35,679 nt of DNA from Arthrobacter sp. H20 (GCF_000520515.1 NZ_KI914732.1:99832-135510), one strand, 5' to 3'. Shown: positions 22,714-31,485, counted from the first letter of the stretch. Numbers and translations: made by a program. Notes: generated by a model from the sequence alone, not told the origin.

Positions 22714-24171
22714 CTACTTCGGCGTTGTCGACGCTGCGGGGACGCTCGACGGCGACTCGTCACCCGCCCAACCCGTCCTGCGCTCGGGACGCGCAAAGAA
22801 CAGTGCCGCACCGAGACCGATGAGAATGGCGATGGCTGGCATGTATAACGTCTGCCCCATGGCCGCCGCGTATCCGGCCTGGAGGGACTCGGGGAGCTGT
22901 TGTCCGGGCACGGCTTCGGCACCGCCATCGCCGATATTGGCAGACAACCGGGACAGCATCATCGCTGCGATCGCCGAACTGCCCAACACCGCTCCGACCT
23001 GCCGGGTGGTGTTGTAGACACCGGAACCGGCGCCCGCTGAGGAGCGCGGCAGGTTCCGCGTCGCAGTCAGCGAAACCGGTGCCCAGATGCCCGCACTCGC
23101 GAGCCCCAAGAGGGAGATGGGCAGCAGCAGGGCCCACACCGGCACATCGGGAGTCATGATGCTGCCGAGCCAGAAGAGCGCCACTGACATGGCCGAGAAC
23201 CCGAAGACGGCCATGTATTTCGGGTTGCCGCGCTGGACCAGGCGCCCTACCAGGGGAGCCAGAGCGCCGGAGATGATCGCCATCGGGGTCAGCAGCAGGG
23301 CACCCTCGGTGGGGGAGAAGCCGCGCACGTTCTGCGCGTAGAGCATCAGGGGGATGGCGACGGTGGTAATGGCAAAGCCCATCGCGAAAATCGAGGTGTT
23401 GCCGAGGGAGAAGTTGCGGTCCTTGAACAGGCCCAACGGCACGAGTGGTTCCTTGCGGTTGTGCCGCTGCCACAGGATGAAGGCAGTCAGCAGGACCAGC
23501 CCGGTAATGATCAGCGACCAGACCGAGATGGGTCCGGCGATGGTGCCCCAGCTGTAGGTCTCGCCCTCCTGGATGCCGAACACCAGGCAGAACATGCCCG
23601 CAGCGCTCAGTACCACGCCGAGATAGTCAAAGCTGTGGCTGTTGGTAGGAAGCCGGGGGACGAGTCGGTAGGCAAGGACCAGTCCGACGACGCCGATCGG
23701 CGCGTTGACGAAGAAGATCCACTCCCAGCCGAGAGAGTCGACCAGCAGGCCTCCCAGTACCGGGCCCACCAGGGTTGCGACGCCGGCCACTGAGCCCCAC
23801 AGTCCCATCGCTGCGCCCCGGCGTTCTGGTGGGAAGATGCGAGTGATCACAGCCATCGTCTGGGGCGTCATCAGCGCTGCTCCCAGCCCCTGAAGAACCC
23901 GAGCGAGGATGAGCATTTCCACTGAACCCGCGAGTCCACACCACACACTGGCTACCGTGAACACTGACAAGCCAATGAGGTAGATGCGACGCGGTCCAAA
24001 GCGGTCGCCAAGCCGGCCGGTGATCAGCAATGGCACAGCAAAGGCGAGCAGATAGGCGCTGTTGACCCACACCACGCTGTCCAGATCGGCGCCCAACCCG
24101 TTCATGATAGCTGGGATGGCCACCGAGACGATCGTCGAATCGACGAGGATCATGAAGAACCCGATCACCAA
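22714..24171 (-). CDS. DHA2-type (EmrB/QacA-like) MFS drug exporter
   Basis: Fourteen-helix proton-coupled exporter of 485 residues. Landmarks: MILVDSTIVSVAIPAIM in helix 1 with the DHA2 Asp, RLGDRFGPRRIYLIGL (motif A) and GLGAALMTPQTMAVITRIFP, with GPVLGGLLVDSLGWEWIFFV as motif C. The N-terminus is short: coding sequence begins with LWALVIGFFMIL, an in-frame TAG lies just before, and a usual leader of about 10 residues is absent. GTG 24171 and TTG 24174 are the only plausible starts. The 5' end lies 31 nt from the tRNA-Ala gene, which is divergent. The N-terminus may have been lost by a rearrangement at the tRNA. Confidence 0.85.
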   Translation of the reverse strand: MVIGFFMILVDSTIVSVAIPAIMNGLGADLDSVVWVNSAYLLAFAVPLLITGRLGDRFGPRRIYLIGLSVFTVASVWCGLAGSVEMLILARVLQGLGAALMTPQTMAVITRIFPPERRGAAMGLWGSVAGVATLVGPVLGGLLVDSLGWEWIFFVNAPIGVVGLVLAYRLVPRLPTNSHSFDYLGVVLSAAGMFCLVFGIQEGETYSWGTIAGPISVWSLIITGLVLLTAFILWQRHNRKEPLVPLGLFKDRNFSLGNTSIFAMGFAITTVAIPLMLYAQNVRGFSPTEGALLLTPMAIISGALAPLVGRLVQRGNPKYMAVFGFSAMSVALFWLGSIMTPDVPVWALLLPISLLGLASAGIWAPVSLTATRNLPRSSAGAGSGVYNTTRQVGAVLGSSAIAAMMLSRLSANIGDGGAEAVPGQQLPESLQAGYAAAMGQTLYMPAIAILIGLGAALFFARPERRTGWAGDESPSSVPAASTTPK

Positions 24172-24202
24172 CGCCCACAGGGCCGGCTACAGTACTTTTT
24201 GC

Positions 24203-24275
24203 GGGGCTTTAGCTCAGTTGGTAGAGCGTTTCGTTCGCAATGAAAAGGTCAGGGGTTCGATTCCCCTAAGCTCCA
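24203..24275 (+). tRNA. tRNA-Ala (anticodon CGC)
   Basis: A 73-nt cloverleaf: 7-bp acceptor GGGGCTT/AAGCTCC, D-stem GCTC/GAGC, anticodon stem TTTCG/TGAAA, loop TTCGCAA with anticodon CGC at 24236-24238, T-stem AGGGG/CCCCT with loop TTCGATT, discriminator A. The G3.U70 pair, the alanine identity element, is present. CCA is not encoded. A TACAGT box at 24188-24193, 9 nt upstream, is a likely -10. Confidence 0.95.
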
Positions 24276-24503
24276 CGTAGATCGTTGACGCACAGGTGCT
24301 CCCGGTCGTCCAGGCCACCTTGTGCCCCTTTGCTCCTAGCGGTAGATGTGCGAAATTTCAGATATGGAGATCGAACAATGGTGGGCGGAGCGGTCACAAT
24401 AGATGCTGAAATAACCGATGAGGACCAGGCATCGATCGCCATCTCCACCACGTGGAGTCCTTTTGTGATATCCAGGAATACTCCGCGAGAGTAGAGTGGC
24501 GCA

Positions 24504-25262
24504 GTGGGTTTCAATGTGGCGGCTGATGCTTATGACAGGTTCATGGGCCGTTATTCCGAGCCATTGGCGTCAGAGTTCGCTCGCCTGGCAGGCGTCCGCC
24601 GAGGTCACCGGGCACTCGATGTCGGATGCGGCCCGGGAGCACTTACCGCTCGACTGGTGGAAATCCTCGGCCCAGACCACGTCGCAGCAGTCGATCCATC
24701 TCCTCAGTTCGTCAGGGCCGCTCGAAGTCGGCTGTCCAACGTTGACGTCCGATCCGGCGAAGCCGAAGGTCTACCGTTCCCCGACGACTGCTTCGACGTC
24801 ACCCTGGCGCAGCTGGTGGTTCACTTCATGAAGGATCCCGTAAAGGGCCTGCGGCAAATGGGGCGGGTCACCCGCAATGGCGGGGTGGTCGCAGCTTGTG
24901 TCTGGGACCATTCCGGCGGTCGCGGTCCGCTGTCAGTCTTTTGGCAGGCCGCGCACCAGATGGATCCACTGGCGCCAGCTGAAGGGCACCTCGCCGGTGC
25001 CAGGGAAGGCCGCCTGACGGAATTATTCAAAGTGGCAGGCTTGAGGGATTGCGAACAGGATCAGATGACCGTACGGGTGGAGTTTGAGTCCTTCACCGAC
25101 TGGTGGGAACCATTCACTCTCGGAGTGGGCCCGGCCGGGGATTACGTTGGCCAACTGGACACCAAGGGTAGGCGCCGCCTTCGGGCCGCATGTGCCGACC
25201 TTCTCCCAGTCGATCTGTTCTCGATTGAGGCGACGGCGTGGGCCGTTGTCGGCTCGGCGTAA
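24504..25262 (+). CDS. class I SAM-dependent methyltransferase
   Basis: Cytosolic protein of 252 residues with the Rossmann SAM-binding fold. Motif I is ALDVGCGPGALTARLVE (about residues 36-52), the acidic end of the second strand is AAVDPSPQFV, and the motif II/III region is GEAEGLPFPDDCFDVTLAQL. Family resembles Methyltransf_11/UbiE-like enzymes. The start is a GTG at 24504, consistent with the N-terminal ADAYDRFMGRYSEPLA of relatives. Substrate unknown. About 66 nt separates it from the following NmrA-MarR-NmrA operon, which has its own promoter. Confidence 0.9.
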   Translation: MGFNVAADAYDRFMGRYSEPLASEFARLAGVRRGHRALDVGCGPGALTARLVEILGPDHVAAVDPSPQFVRAARSRLSNVDVRSGEAEGLPFPDDCFDVTLAQLVVHFMKDPVKGLRQMGRVTRNGGVVAACVWDHSGGRGPLSVFWQAAHQMDPLAPAEGHLAGAREGRLTELFKVAGLRDCEQDQMTVRVEFESFTDWWEPFTLGVGPAGDYVGQLDTKGRRRLRAACADLLPVDLFSIEATAWAVVGSA

Positions 25263-25306
25263 CCGACCGGCGGACGGTGCACTGCTGGACCGGTAGCCAC
25301 CATAAG

Positions 25307-25321
25307 CTTTAGTCGCTAAAG
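25307..25321 (+). promoter_or_regulatory. operator palindrome over a -10 box of the MarR operon
   Basis: CTTTAG-TCG-CTAAAG is a perfect 6-bp inverted repeat. It overlaps TAAAGT (25317-25322), a TANNNT -10 box, and the first gene's ATG is at 25329. No ribosome site is present, so the transcript is probably leaderless. A MarR-family dimer at this site would block transcription. Confidence 0.55.
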
Positions 25322-25328
25322 TATTCAG

Positions 25329-25961
25329 ATGGAGACTATCGCGTTATTTGGCGGCACGGGAAAGACCGGGAGCCGGGTGCTCACTCGCGCCTTGGACGCT
25401 GGGCGCGAGGTGCGGGCGTTGGTGCGTGACCCGAGCAAGCTTCAGGTGTCATCGCCGTCGCTCACAGTTATCCGCGGGGACGTCCTCGACCCGAGGGCAG
25501 TAAATGACACGGTGGCGGGTTCGACCGTGGTCCTGGCCCTGTTCGGCCAGGTTAAGGGTTCTCCGGCCACGCTCCAGACGGAGGGCACGCGCATCATTGC
25601 CGAAGCAATGGCGGTGCAGGGCGTGAAGCGAATCGTCACGTTGTCTGGCGGCGGTCTGCCAGCCGCGCCTGACCGGCCCCGGCTCCCTGATCGGATTATC
25701 CGGATTCTGCTCAAAACTGTGTCCGGCAAGGTTCTCGCAGATGCCGAAGGACATCTTGAGGTACTCAAGGCATCGGAACTGGACTGGACAGTGGTGCGCG
25801 GTCCCAGGCTTACTGAAAAACCGGGTACCGGGTCCTATCGGGTGGGGTGGGTCGGGGTTAACGCTTCAACGCAAATAAGCCGGGACGACCTGGCGGACTT
25901 CATTGTCACGCAGATTGAGGACCGCTCTTATGCCAGGCAAATGCCGTTCGTGAGCGCATGA
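25329..25961 (+). CDS. NAD(P)-binding NmrA-like protein
   Basis: Atypical SDR of 210 residues. The N-terminal IALFGGTGKTGSRVLTRALD holds GGTGKTG, the NAD(P) motif, with VRDPSKLQV following. RIVTLSGGGL and LDWTVVRGPRLTEKPG are typical of the NAD(P)H-binding/NmrA-like group. No YxxxK is seen. It is the first gene of a three-gene operon and overlaps the MarR gene by 4 nt (ATGA). Binding or reducing a quinone or other small electrophile is inferred from the family and from control by MarR. Confidence 0.85.
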   Translation: METIALFGGTGKTGSRVLTRALDAGREVRALVRDPSKLQVSSPSLTVIRGDVLDPRAVNDTVAGSTVVLALFGQVKGSPATLQTEGTRIIAEAMAVQGVKRIVTLSGGGLPAAPDRPRLPDRIIRILLKTVSGKVLADAEGHLEVLKASELDWTVVRGPRLTEKPGTGSYRVGWVGVNASTQISRDDLADFIVTQIEDRSYARQMPFVSA

Positions 25962-26407
25962 CCGATTCCTCTACAAACCCTGAGCGAACACATCAGATCA
26001 GGACTATCCTCGCCCAGGTGGTCCGCCTCTCCCGGATGGTGGCGGCACCACGGTCTACTCCTTTTGGGGACACCGCACTTACGCGTACCCAACTGGACAT
26101 ATTGTTCGTGCTTGCTCACAGCGATGAGCCAGTTACGCCCGGCCGGCTGGCGGACATTCTTCAGGTTACCCCCGGCGCAATCACCCAAACAGTTGAGCAG
26201 CTGCGTTCGGTGGGCCTCGTAGACCAAACCGCTCTGGCGAGCGACGGGCGTTCGCGGTTACTTCGTCTGACCGACACGGCTGCTGAGCGTGTTGACGCGT
26301 TCGAAACCGCAAAGGTGGTGGGCGCCGCACAGTGGTTCGGCGAACTATCCAACGATGAACTGACAGACATCGCTGCATTGCTCTCGAAAGTGAAGGACAT
26401 CCAATGA
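25958..26407 (+). CDS. MarR-family transcriptional regulator
   Basis: Winged-helix regulator of 149 residues. LAQVVRLSRMVAAPRSTPFG begins the dimer helix, TRTQLDILFVLAHSDEPVTP and GRLADILQVTPGAITQTVEQ form the HTH with its recognition helix, and LRSVGLVDQTALASDGRSRL the wing with the DxRxR motif. Members usually repress and respond to phenolics, quinones or oxidants; no cysteine is present in the protein, so oxidation of a Cys is not the trigger. It is translationally coupled to both neighbours by ATGA overlaps, so the regulator lies inside the operon it probably controls. Confidence 0.9.
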   Translation: MTDSSTNPERTHQIRTILAQVVRLSRMVAAPRSTPFGDTALTRTQLDILFVLAHSDEPVTPGRLADILQVTPGAITQTVEQLRSVGLVDQTALASDGRSRLLRLTDTAAERVDAFETAKVVGAAQWFGELSNDELTDIAALLSKVKDIQ

Positions 26408-27258
26408 CCGCTGTCTTCGTTACCGGTGCTACCGGGGCGGTGGGGTCAGCGGTGGTAGACCATTTACTGGCTCTCGGCGAGCCGGTCATTGCCGCGGTCC
26501 GCAGCCCTACCGACCACGAGAAAGTGCCAGTGCCGGCGCAGACCCGGGCGTTCTCGTTCGGTTCGACGCCGTCCGACATCGAGGAGGCGCTTGAAGGCGC
26601 TGACCGGCTGTTCCTCATGCGACCGCCAGCCATCGCGGATGTGGAGGCTAAGTTGTTCCCGGTCATTGACGCGGCGAAGCGAAGAGGAATCCGGCACATA
26701 GTGTTCCTCTCCCTGCAAGGCGTTCAGGTGAACCGCAAGACCCCCCATCACGCCGTCGAGAAGTATCTGCGGCAGACCTCCGCCCCGTACACATTCCTCA
26801 GGCCAAACTTCTTTATGCAGAACTTTTCGACAACGTACGCAGGACCCATCCGTGAGCGCGGGGAGATCTTCGTCCCGGCCGGACGCTCCCGCACCGCGTT
26901 TATCGACGCACGCGACGTCGGCCGCGTCGCAGCATCGACTCTTGCGGAGCCGGGTCACATCGGCAAGGCCTACACCCTCTCCGGCGAGCGGAGTATGACG
27001 TACCAGCAGGTCGCGACGGTTATGGCTGAGGTACTCGGCCGTCCCATCCAGTACCACCGCCCGAGTGAGGACGCCTATCTCTCAGCGCTGGCGGCCGAGG
27101 GTGCATCCACTGACTACATAGCTGTTCAGAAAATGATTCATAAAGTGGTGCGGCTTAACGTCTCCGCGTTCCCCAACAGATCGGTGGTTAAACTTTCGGG
27201 TCACCCTGCTACATCGCTGCGGCAATTCGTCGCTGACTTCCAGCGGGTCTGGTCCTAG
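26404..27258 (+). CDS. NmrA-like NAD(P)-dependent oxidoreductase
   Basis: Atypical SDR of 284 residues with FVTGATGAVGSAVVDHLLAL (GxxGxxG), VRSPTDHEKVP and HIVFLSLQGVQ. YTFLRPNFFMQNFS and the conserved SGERSMTYQQVATVMAEVLG segment place it near NmrA/azoreductase-like proteins. It overlaps the MarR gene by 4 nt. It is a different paralogue from the first gene of the operon and from the reductase at 12474-13316; all three share the general fold. Electrophile reduction is inferred. Confidence 0.87.
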   Translation: MTAVFVTGATGAVGSAVVDHLLALGEPVIAAVRSPTDHEKVPVPAQTRAFSFGSTPSDIEEALEGADRLFLMRPPAIADVEAKLFPVIDAAKRRGIRHIVFLSLQGVQVNRKTPHHAVEKYLRQTSAPYTFLRPNFFMQNFSTTYAGPIRERGEIFVPAGRSRTAFIDARDVGRVAASTLAEPGHIGKAYTLSGERSMTYQQVATVMAEVLGRPIQYHRPSEDAYLSALAAEGASTDYIAVQKMIHKVVRLNVSAFPNRSVVKLSGHPATSLRQFVADFQRVWS

Positions 27259-27287
27259 ACGGGCAGGCCCGTAAAACAAAGAATCCC

Positions 27288-27322
27288 CGTCATCGCGCCC
27301 CCCTAGCGGGTTGGAGATGACG
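27288..27322. terminator. possible terminator between convergent genes
   Basis: CGTCATC (27288-27294) pairs with GATGACG (27316-27322) around a GC-rich loop. TGAATTTCTC follows on the plus strand. It lies between the NmrA-like gene and the RNase J gene, which converge. Confidence 0.5.
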
Positions 27323-27338
27323 TGAATTTCTCGGCGTT

Positions 27339-29024
27339 TTAGGCGTCGACGACGATCGCCGTCACTACCGGTGTCCGGTTGTAGAACCGGCGCATCCACG
27401 AAGCGGTCGCCCGCTCGATAGCGTCCTCAGGATCGTTGTTGCCGCCCCCTCGTCGTCCGCCCGGGTTCGCGAGCGACTTCTCGATGGCGTCCGAGGCCTT
27501 GTCGAGATCATCCTGGCTGCATTCGAAGCCCTTCGTGAAGAACTCAAGCGGTTCAGCCATTTCGCCGGTCTTGGCATCGATGATGGCGAGCACGGTGACT
27601 GCGCCTTCCTCGGCAAGCCGGCGACGTTCTTCGAGTGTGTCCTCGGTGGTGTGGCCCACGCTATCGCCGTCGACAAACACCAGCCCGGCAGGAATCTTGC
27701 CGGAGATGGTGGCCTTGCCGTTGATCAGGTCAACTGTCACGCCGTCTTCGGCGATGAGCACTGACTTCGGATCGACGCCAGTAGCGACGGCGATTGACTC
27801 ATTTGCCTTGAGGTGACGCCATTCGCCGTGCACCGGCATGACGTTGCGGGGCTTGACGATGTTGTAGACGTAGGCCAGCTCACCGGCACTCGCGTGACCC
27901 GAAACGTGAACCTTTGCGTTGCCCTTATGGACCACATTGGCGCCCAGTTGGGTGAGGGAGTTGATTACACCGTAGATGGCGTTCTCGTTGCCGGGAATCA
28001 GTGAGCTGGCCAGCAGGACCGTGTCGCCTTCCCCAATTTTGATGGCATGGTCGCCACCGGCCATGCGGGACAGCGCCGCTAGGGGTTCGCCCTGCGAGCC
28101 AGTGCAGATGAGGACCACCTTGTGGTCGTCGGACTGCTGCAGCTTCTTGAAGTCCACCAGGATCCCGCGCGGGATGGTGAGGTAGCCCAGTTCTCGTGCA
28201 ATGGTCATGTTGCGGACCATCGAGCGGCCAACGAATGCTACCTTGCGGTGGTGGCGGTGAGCAGTGTCGATAACCTGCTGGATCCGGTGGATATGGCTGG
28301 CGAAGCTGGACACAATGATGCGGCGGGGAGCGGTCCGAAATACGGTATCGATCGCTGGTAGCAGGTCCTTTTCCGACGTGGTGAAGCCGGGGACGTCGGC
28401 GTTGGTGGAGTCCGTGAGAAACAGGTCAACACCTTCGGAGCCCAGCCGTGCAAAGCCCACGAGGTCGGTGATGCGACGGTCAAGGGGGAACTGGTCCATC
28501 TTGAAGTCACCGGTGTGCAGGACCGTTCCGGCGCTGGTTCGGATGGCGACGGCGAGGCTGTCGGGGATTGAGTGGTTGACGGCCAGGAACTCAAGGTCAA
28601 ACGGACCCATCGGCTTTCTGGCGCCCTCTTCGACCTGAATGGTCTTCGGGTTGATGCGATGTTCCTTGAGCTTGGCCTTAATGAACGCGAGCGTCAGGCG
28701 TGACCCGATCAGGGGGATGTCCGCGCGCTCTTTCAGGAGGTAAGGGATGCCGCCGATGTGGTCCTCGTGGCCATGGGTCAGGACGACGCCGACGACGTCC
28801 TGCAACCGATCGCGGATCGCTGAGAAGTCGGGCAGGATCAGATTGACGCCGGGGTGAACTTCCTCGGGGAAGAGGACGCCGCAGTCAACGATCAGCAGCT
28901 TGCCATTGAACTCAAAGACGGTCATGTTCCGACCGATTTCCCCGATCCCGCCGAGGGCGACGATGCGCATGCTGCCTTTCGCCAAAGCGGGGGGAGCGTT
29001 CAAAGTGGTCTTGATGTTATTCAC
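27339..29024 (-). CDS. rnj: ribonuclease J
   Basis: Cytosolic metallo-beta-lactamase/beta-CASP nuclease of 561 residues, processing and degrading RNA by endo- and 5'-exonucleolytic cleavage. HGHEDH (residues 84-89) is motif 2 of the metal site; LHTGDFKMD and SGHASAGEL are further motifs, and VMPVHGEWRHLKANE is typical of RNase J. Length fits the actinobacterial form. In many actinobacteria the neighbour is dapA; here upstream is the SLH metalloprotease gene instead. The start MNNIKTTLNAPPAL is given by an ATG at 29024. Confidence 0.96.
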   Translation of the reverse strand: MNNIKTTLNAPPALAKGSMRIVALGGIGEIGRNMTVFEFNGKLLIVDCGVLFPEEVHPGVNLILPDFSAIRDRLQDVVGVVLTHGHEDHIGGIPYLLKERADIPLIGSRLTLAFIKAKLKEHRINPKTIQVEEGARKPMGPFDLEFLAVNHSIPDSLAVAIRTSAGTVLHTGDFKMDQFPLDRRITDLVGFARLGSEGVDLFLTDSTNADVPGFTTSEKDLLPAIDTVFRTAPRRIIVSSFASHIHRIQQVIDTAHRHHRKVAFVGRSMVRNMTIARELGYLTIPRGILVDFKKLQQSDDHKVVLICTGSQGEPLAALSRMAGGDHAIKIGEGDTVLLASSLIPGNENAIYGVINSLTQLGANVVHKGNAKVHVSGHASAGELAYVYNIVKPRNVMPVHGEWRHLKANESIAVATGVDPKSVLIAEDGVTVDLINGKATISGKIPAGLVFVDGDSVGHTTEDTLEERRRLAEEGAVTVLAIIDAKTGEMAEPLEFFTKGFECSQDDLDKASDAIEKSLANPGGRRGGGNNDPEDAIERATASWMRRFYNRTPVVTAIVVDA

Positions 29025-29177
29025 TGTATTGACTCGTTTTCAATTGATATGTGCAGGCTGCGGGCTGCCGCAGGGTGGCCGTAACCGGCCGAAATCTGAT
29101 GCCCTCATTGGTGTCGGCAGCAACGCCGGTCACCGGGTAGCGGAAGGCTTCCACTGCAACGCCAGTGGCGGCCCTCG

Positions 29178-29200
29178 GCGGCGACTGTGGCAGTCGCCGC
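29178..29200. repeat. 10-bp hairpin in the rnj upstream region
   Basis: Arms GCGGCGACTG (29178-29187) and CAGTCGCCGC (29191-29200) with a 3-nt loop. If transcribed as a leader of rnj it could affect mRNA stability or RNase J autoregulation, but this is a guess. Confidence 0.4.
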
Positions 29201-29422
29201 GGTGCCATTGGGCAGGCGGAGACGCGGCCTGCCGAGATGTCGCGGGAGAAGTCCACCTATTTACCCTACTGGAAGGTCGGCAACCCTGCCGTATTCAGCG
29301 CACCAAGGCTACGGGGTCCACACCCTCAGGAGGGGGAAACGACCCAACGGGTGGTGCACAGACCGCGGCGGCAAGGGATGGGGGGTCATCCAGCTTCTCG
29401 GATTCCATCACCCAAACCTAGC

Positions 29423-29457
29423 CTCCGAGGGAAGCCAGAGACCTGCCTCCCTCGGAG
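29423..29457 (-). terminator. terminator of the metalloprotease gene
   Basis: CTCCGAGGGA (29423-29432) and TCCCTCGGAG (29448-29457) form a 10-bp stem with a 15-nt loop, 25 nt after the stop codon at 29482. The minus-strand downstream sequence has only a short U stretch. Confidence 0.6.
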
Positions 29458-29481
29458 AATCGGAACTTCAGGACCAACTTG

Positions 29482-31485
29482 TTAGAGTCGGCAGCCGCCG
29501 AGATTGCGCTGCACGCCATCCACCCGGTAGACGAAGGCTGCCATCGCTTCGCGCGTGATGTTCTGCAAAGGGCGGAAAGTGCTGTCGTTCCACCCAGTGG
29601 ACACGCCTGACTGCTTCATCCAGGCGATCTCCTTGTAGAACTCTGTACCTCGCGGCACATCCCTGAATGGCGCGGTAGCCGGGGCAGCGAATCCCGCCGC
29701 GCCGCCTAGATTGCAGGCGTCCGCGGTATACCGGAACATGAACGCTGCCATGGCATCGCGGCTGATGGGCTGCAGTGGACGGTAGGTGCCGTCGCCCCAG
29801 CCGGTGGAGAGCCCCATGGCCTTCATCCAGGCGATCTCCTTGTAATACAGGCTTCTGGTCGAGACGTCCCTGAAGGGGCTTCGTGCTGGTGGGTTGAAGG
29901 AAGGGCTTCCCGCATGCCGGTAGATGAATGCTGCCATGGCGTCGCGGTTCATGGAGTCGAAGGGACGGTAGGTGCCGTCGGCCCACCCGGTGGCCAACTT
30001 CTTGGTATGGAGCCACTCGATTTCCCCCTGGAAGCCCGAGTTGTAGATGTCGTTGAACGACCCACCGGCGTCGATGGTCACCGTCGCCTGAGTGGTGGAC
30101 AGTGAGTTAATAGTGACCTTTGTTCCCGCGTGGGTGGTGAAGGTCCTACCGGCCTTCCATGCGTGGTTCTGCGCATAGTAGCCAGCGAACGGCTTGGTGG
30201 AGGGCATCAGGATCAGCGAAGCGTTCGGTGCAGCCCCCCCGCGCTGGACGATTTTCACCCCGAAGTTTCCGTTCACGGCCAATGCCTTGTCGTATCCCAC
30301 TGGCGCCCGCAGTTCCAGGTAGTAGACTTCACCGCTTTTCGGGTCAGTAAATTTGACGGCCCGGTTCGACGCAGTGCCCGCCCACGGTTTCAGCGTATAG
30401 CTCTTGCGGCCAGTCGCTACGCCAGCATTGCGGATCTCGTCCCCGCGACCAAACCTGCCGTAATCCCAGAAACTGGAACTGATCACCGGTGTTTGGAACC
30501 ACTGAGCTGAGCCCATAAGGTCCATCGTGTCGGCGTATTCGCGGATGTAGCAGCCGGAGCCTGCGAAAGAGGCAATGTCACTCTGGCCGCGTTCACACTG
30601 CAGCGCATCGGCGTGCATGAGGCCGAGGACGTGCCCAAATTCATGGGTAACCACGTTGGTGGTGAAGTTGCTGTACTGCGGCATCAGGATCCGTCCGCTG
30701 GTGCCGTTACTGCTCCAGCCGTAGCCGAGGATGCCGCCCTGGAGGGCCGTGGGGATGAAGACGACCAGCGCGGTGTAGGGGCTATAGCTCCAGCGAAGTT
30801 CGTTGGTGACCTGGTTCATGATGTCGTTGTAGGACCAGGTGGAGCGTGCCTTGGTCTGGTGGCCCGCAACCTGGGAGGTAACCGACATGGAGAGCCGGTT
30901 GTTGGACATCGACTTCCAATAGTTGCTTGATACGTTGACCGAGTTGACCGCGTTGGTCATGGAGACCGAGCTGGAGCTGTCAGCGAGCTTGACGGTAACC
31001 AGCTTGACCTTGATGGCACCCTGACGTTGCGCGGGCTCCATGTTCGCTGGAACATCTTGCGGCTCGGCGGCTGCCCCACCGTCGCGCTGCAGCTCCCGGA
31101 GCTGCCCGTTGGTTTCGAAGTCATAGCCGGGCTCGTAGGTGTGGATCGAGCGCGGAGCGCCGTCTGCCGGTTCGGCAACGGCCATGTTTTCCACGGCGGC
31201 TGGTTCCGGCGTGGCCTGTTCGATCGCCGCAGTGTTTTCGGGAGCTGTCAGCGCTGGTGCTACCTGTTCGACGGACGCGGTGTCGTCAGCCGTGGCCCGT
31301 GTCCCCGGTTCTACTGGTGCGGCTTCTTCGGGGACGGCCGGCACGGGTGTGGCCGGTTCGACAATAGCCGTCTCCGCGGGAGCGAGAGTCGCAGCCGAGG
31401 CCGGAGCTGTGGTCAGGACCGGCAAGGTTGATGCCAAGAGGATCAGGCCGGTCAGTGCCGCGGCGGATCGCCGGAAGACGCGCAT
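29482..31485 (-). CDS. secreted metzincin metalloprotease with C-terminal SLH domains
   Basis: Exported protein of 667 residues. Residues 1-31 are a Sec signal peptide ending near APASAA. Residues 32-110 are an Ala/Pro/Glu/Thr linker. A metzincin zinc site HEFGHVLGLMH (281-291) matches HExxHxxGxxH, with a Met-turn in DTMDLMG (320-325) 30 residues on, like M11/gametolysin-type and related metzincins. The last 180 residues hold three SLH modules (WADGTYRPFDSMNRDAMAAF, WGDGTYRPLQPISRDAMAAF, WNDSTFRPLQNITREAMAAF), which bind cell-wall polymers. It probably is a wall-anchored protease. The ATG at 31485 is supported by an AGGA box; an upstream ATG lacks a signal-like sequence. Confidence 0.9.
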   Translation of the reverse strand: MRVFRRSAAALTGLILLASTLPVLTTAPASAATLAPAETAIVEPATPVPAVPEEAAPVEPGTRATADDTASVEQVAPALTAPENTAAIEQATPEPAAVENMAVAEPADGAPRSIHTYEPGYDFETNGQLRELQRDGGAAAEPQDVPANMEPAQRQGAIKVKLVTVKLADSSSSVSMTNAVNSVNVSSNYWKSMSNNRLSMSVTSQVAGHQTKARSTWSYNDIMNQVTNELRWSYSPYTALVVFIPTALQGGILGYGWSSNGTSGRILMPQYSNFTTNVVTHEFGHVLGLMHADALQCERGQSDIASFAGSGCYIREYADTMDLMGSAQWFQTPVISSSFWDYGRFGRGDEIRNAGVATGRKSYTLKPWAGTASNRAVKFTDPKSGEVYYLELRAPVGYDKALAVNGNFGVKIVQRGGAAPNASLILMPSTKPFAGYYAQNHAWKAGRTFTTHAGTKVTINSLSTTQATVTIDAGGSFNDIYNSGFQGEIEWLHTKKLATGWADGTYRPFDSMNRDAMAAFIYRHAGSPSFNPPARSPFRDVSTRSLYYKEIAWMKAMGLSTGWGDGTYRPLQPISRDAMAAFMFRYTADACNLGGAAGFAAPATAPFRDVPRGTEFYKEIAWMKQSGVSTGWNDSTFRPLQNITREAMAAFVYRVDGVQRNLGGCRL

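Larger units (their letters stand above)
29025..29481. other. 457-bp intergenic region upstream of rnj
   Basis: No gene is supported. It holds, on the minus strand, the terminator of the metalloprotease gene at 29423-29457 and, nearer to rnj, a perfect 10-bp stem GCGGCGACTG/CAGTCGCCGC (29178-29200, loop TGG), about 150 nt before the rnj start. The hairpin could lie in an rnj 5' leader. A minus-strand frame running through 29256-29017 is arginine- and alanine-rich and matches no family I know. Confidence 0.55.

Noticed and set aside
24062-24280. Plus-strand frame ending in LAQLVERFVRNEKVRGSIPL
   Set aside because: This is the familiar translation artefact of a tRNA gene (tRNA-Ala), combined with antisense of the MFS gene.
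24378-24494. 38-codon frame MVGGAVTIDAEITDEDQASI with GGAG 8 nt upstream
   Set aside because: Weakly GC-biased third positions and no family; plausible but not supported without comparative data.
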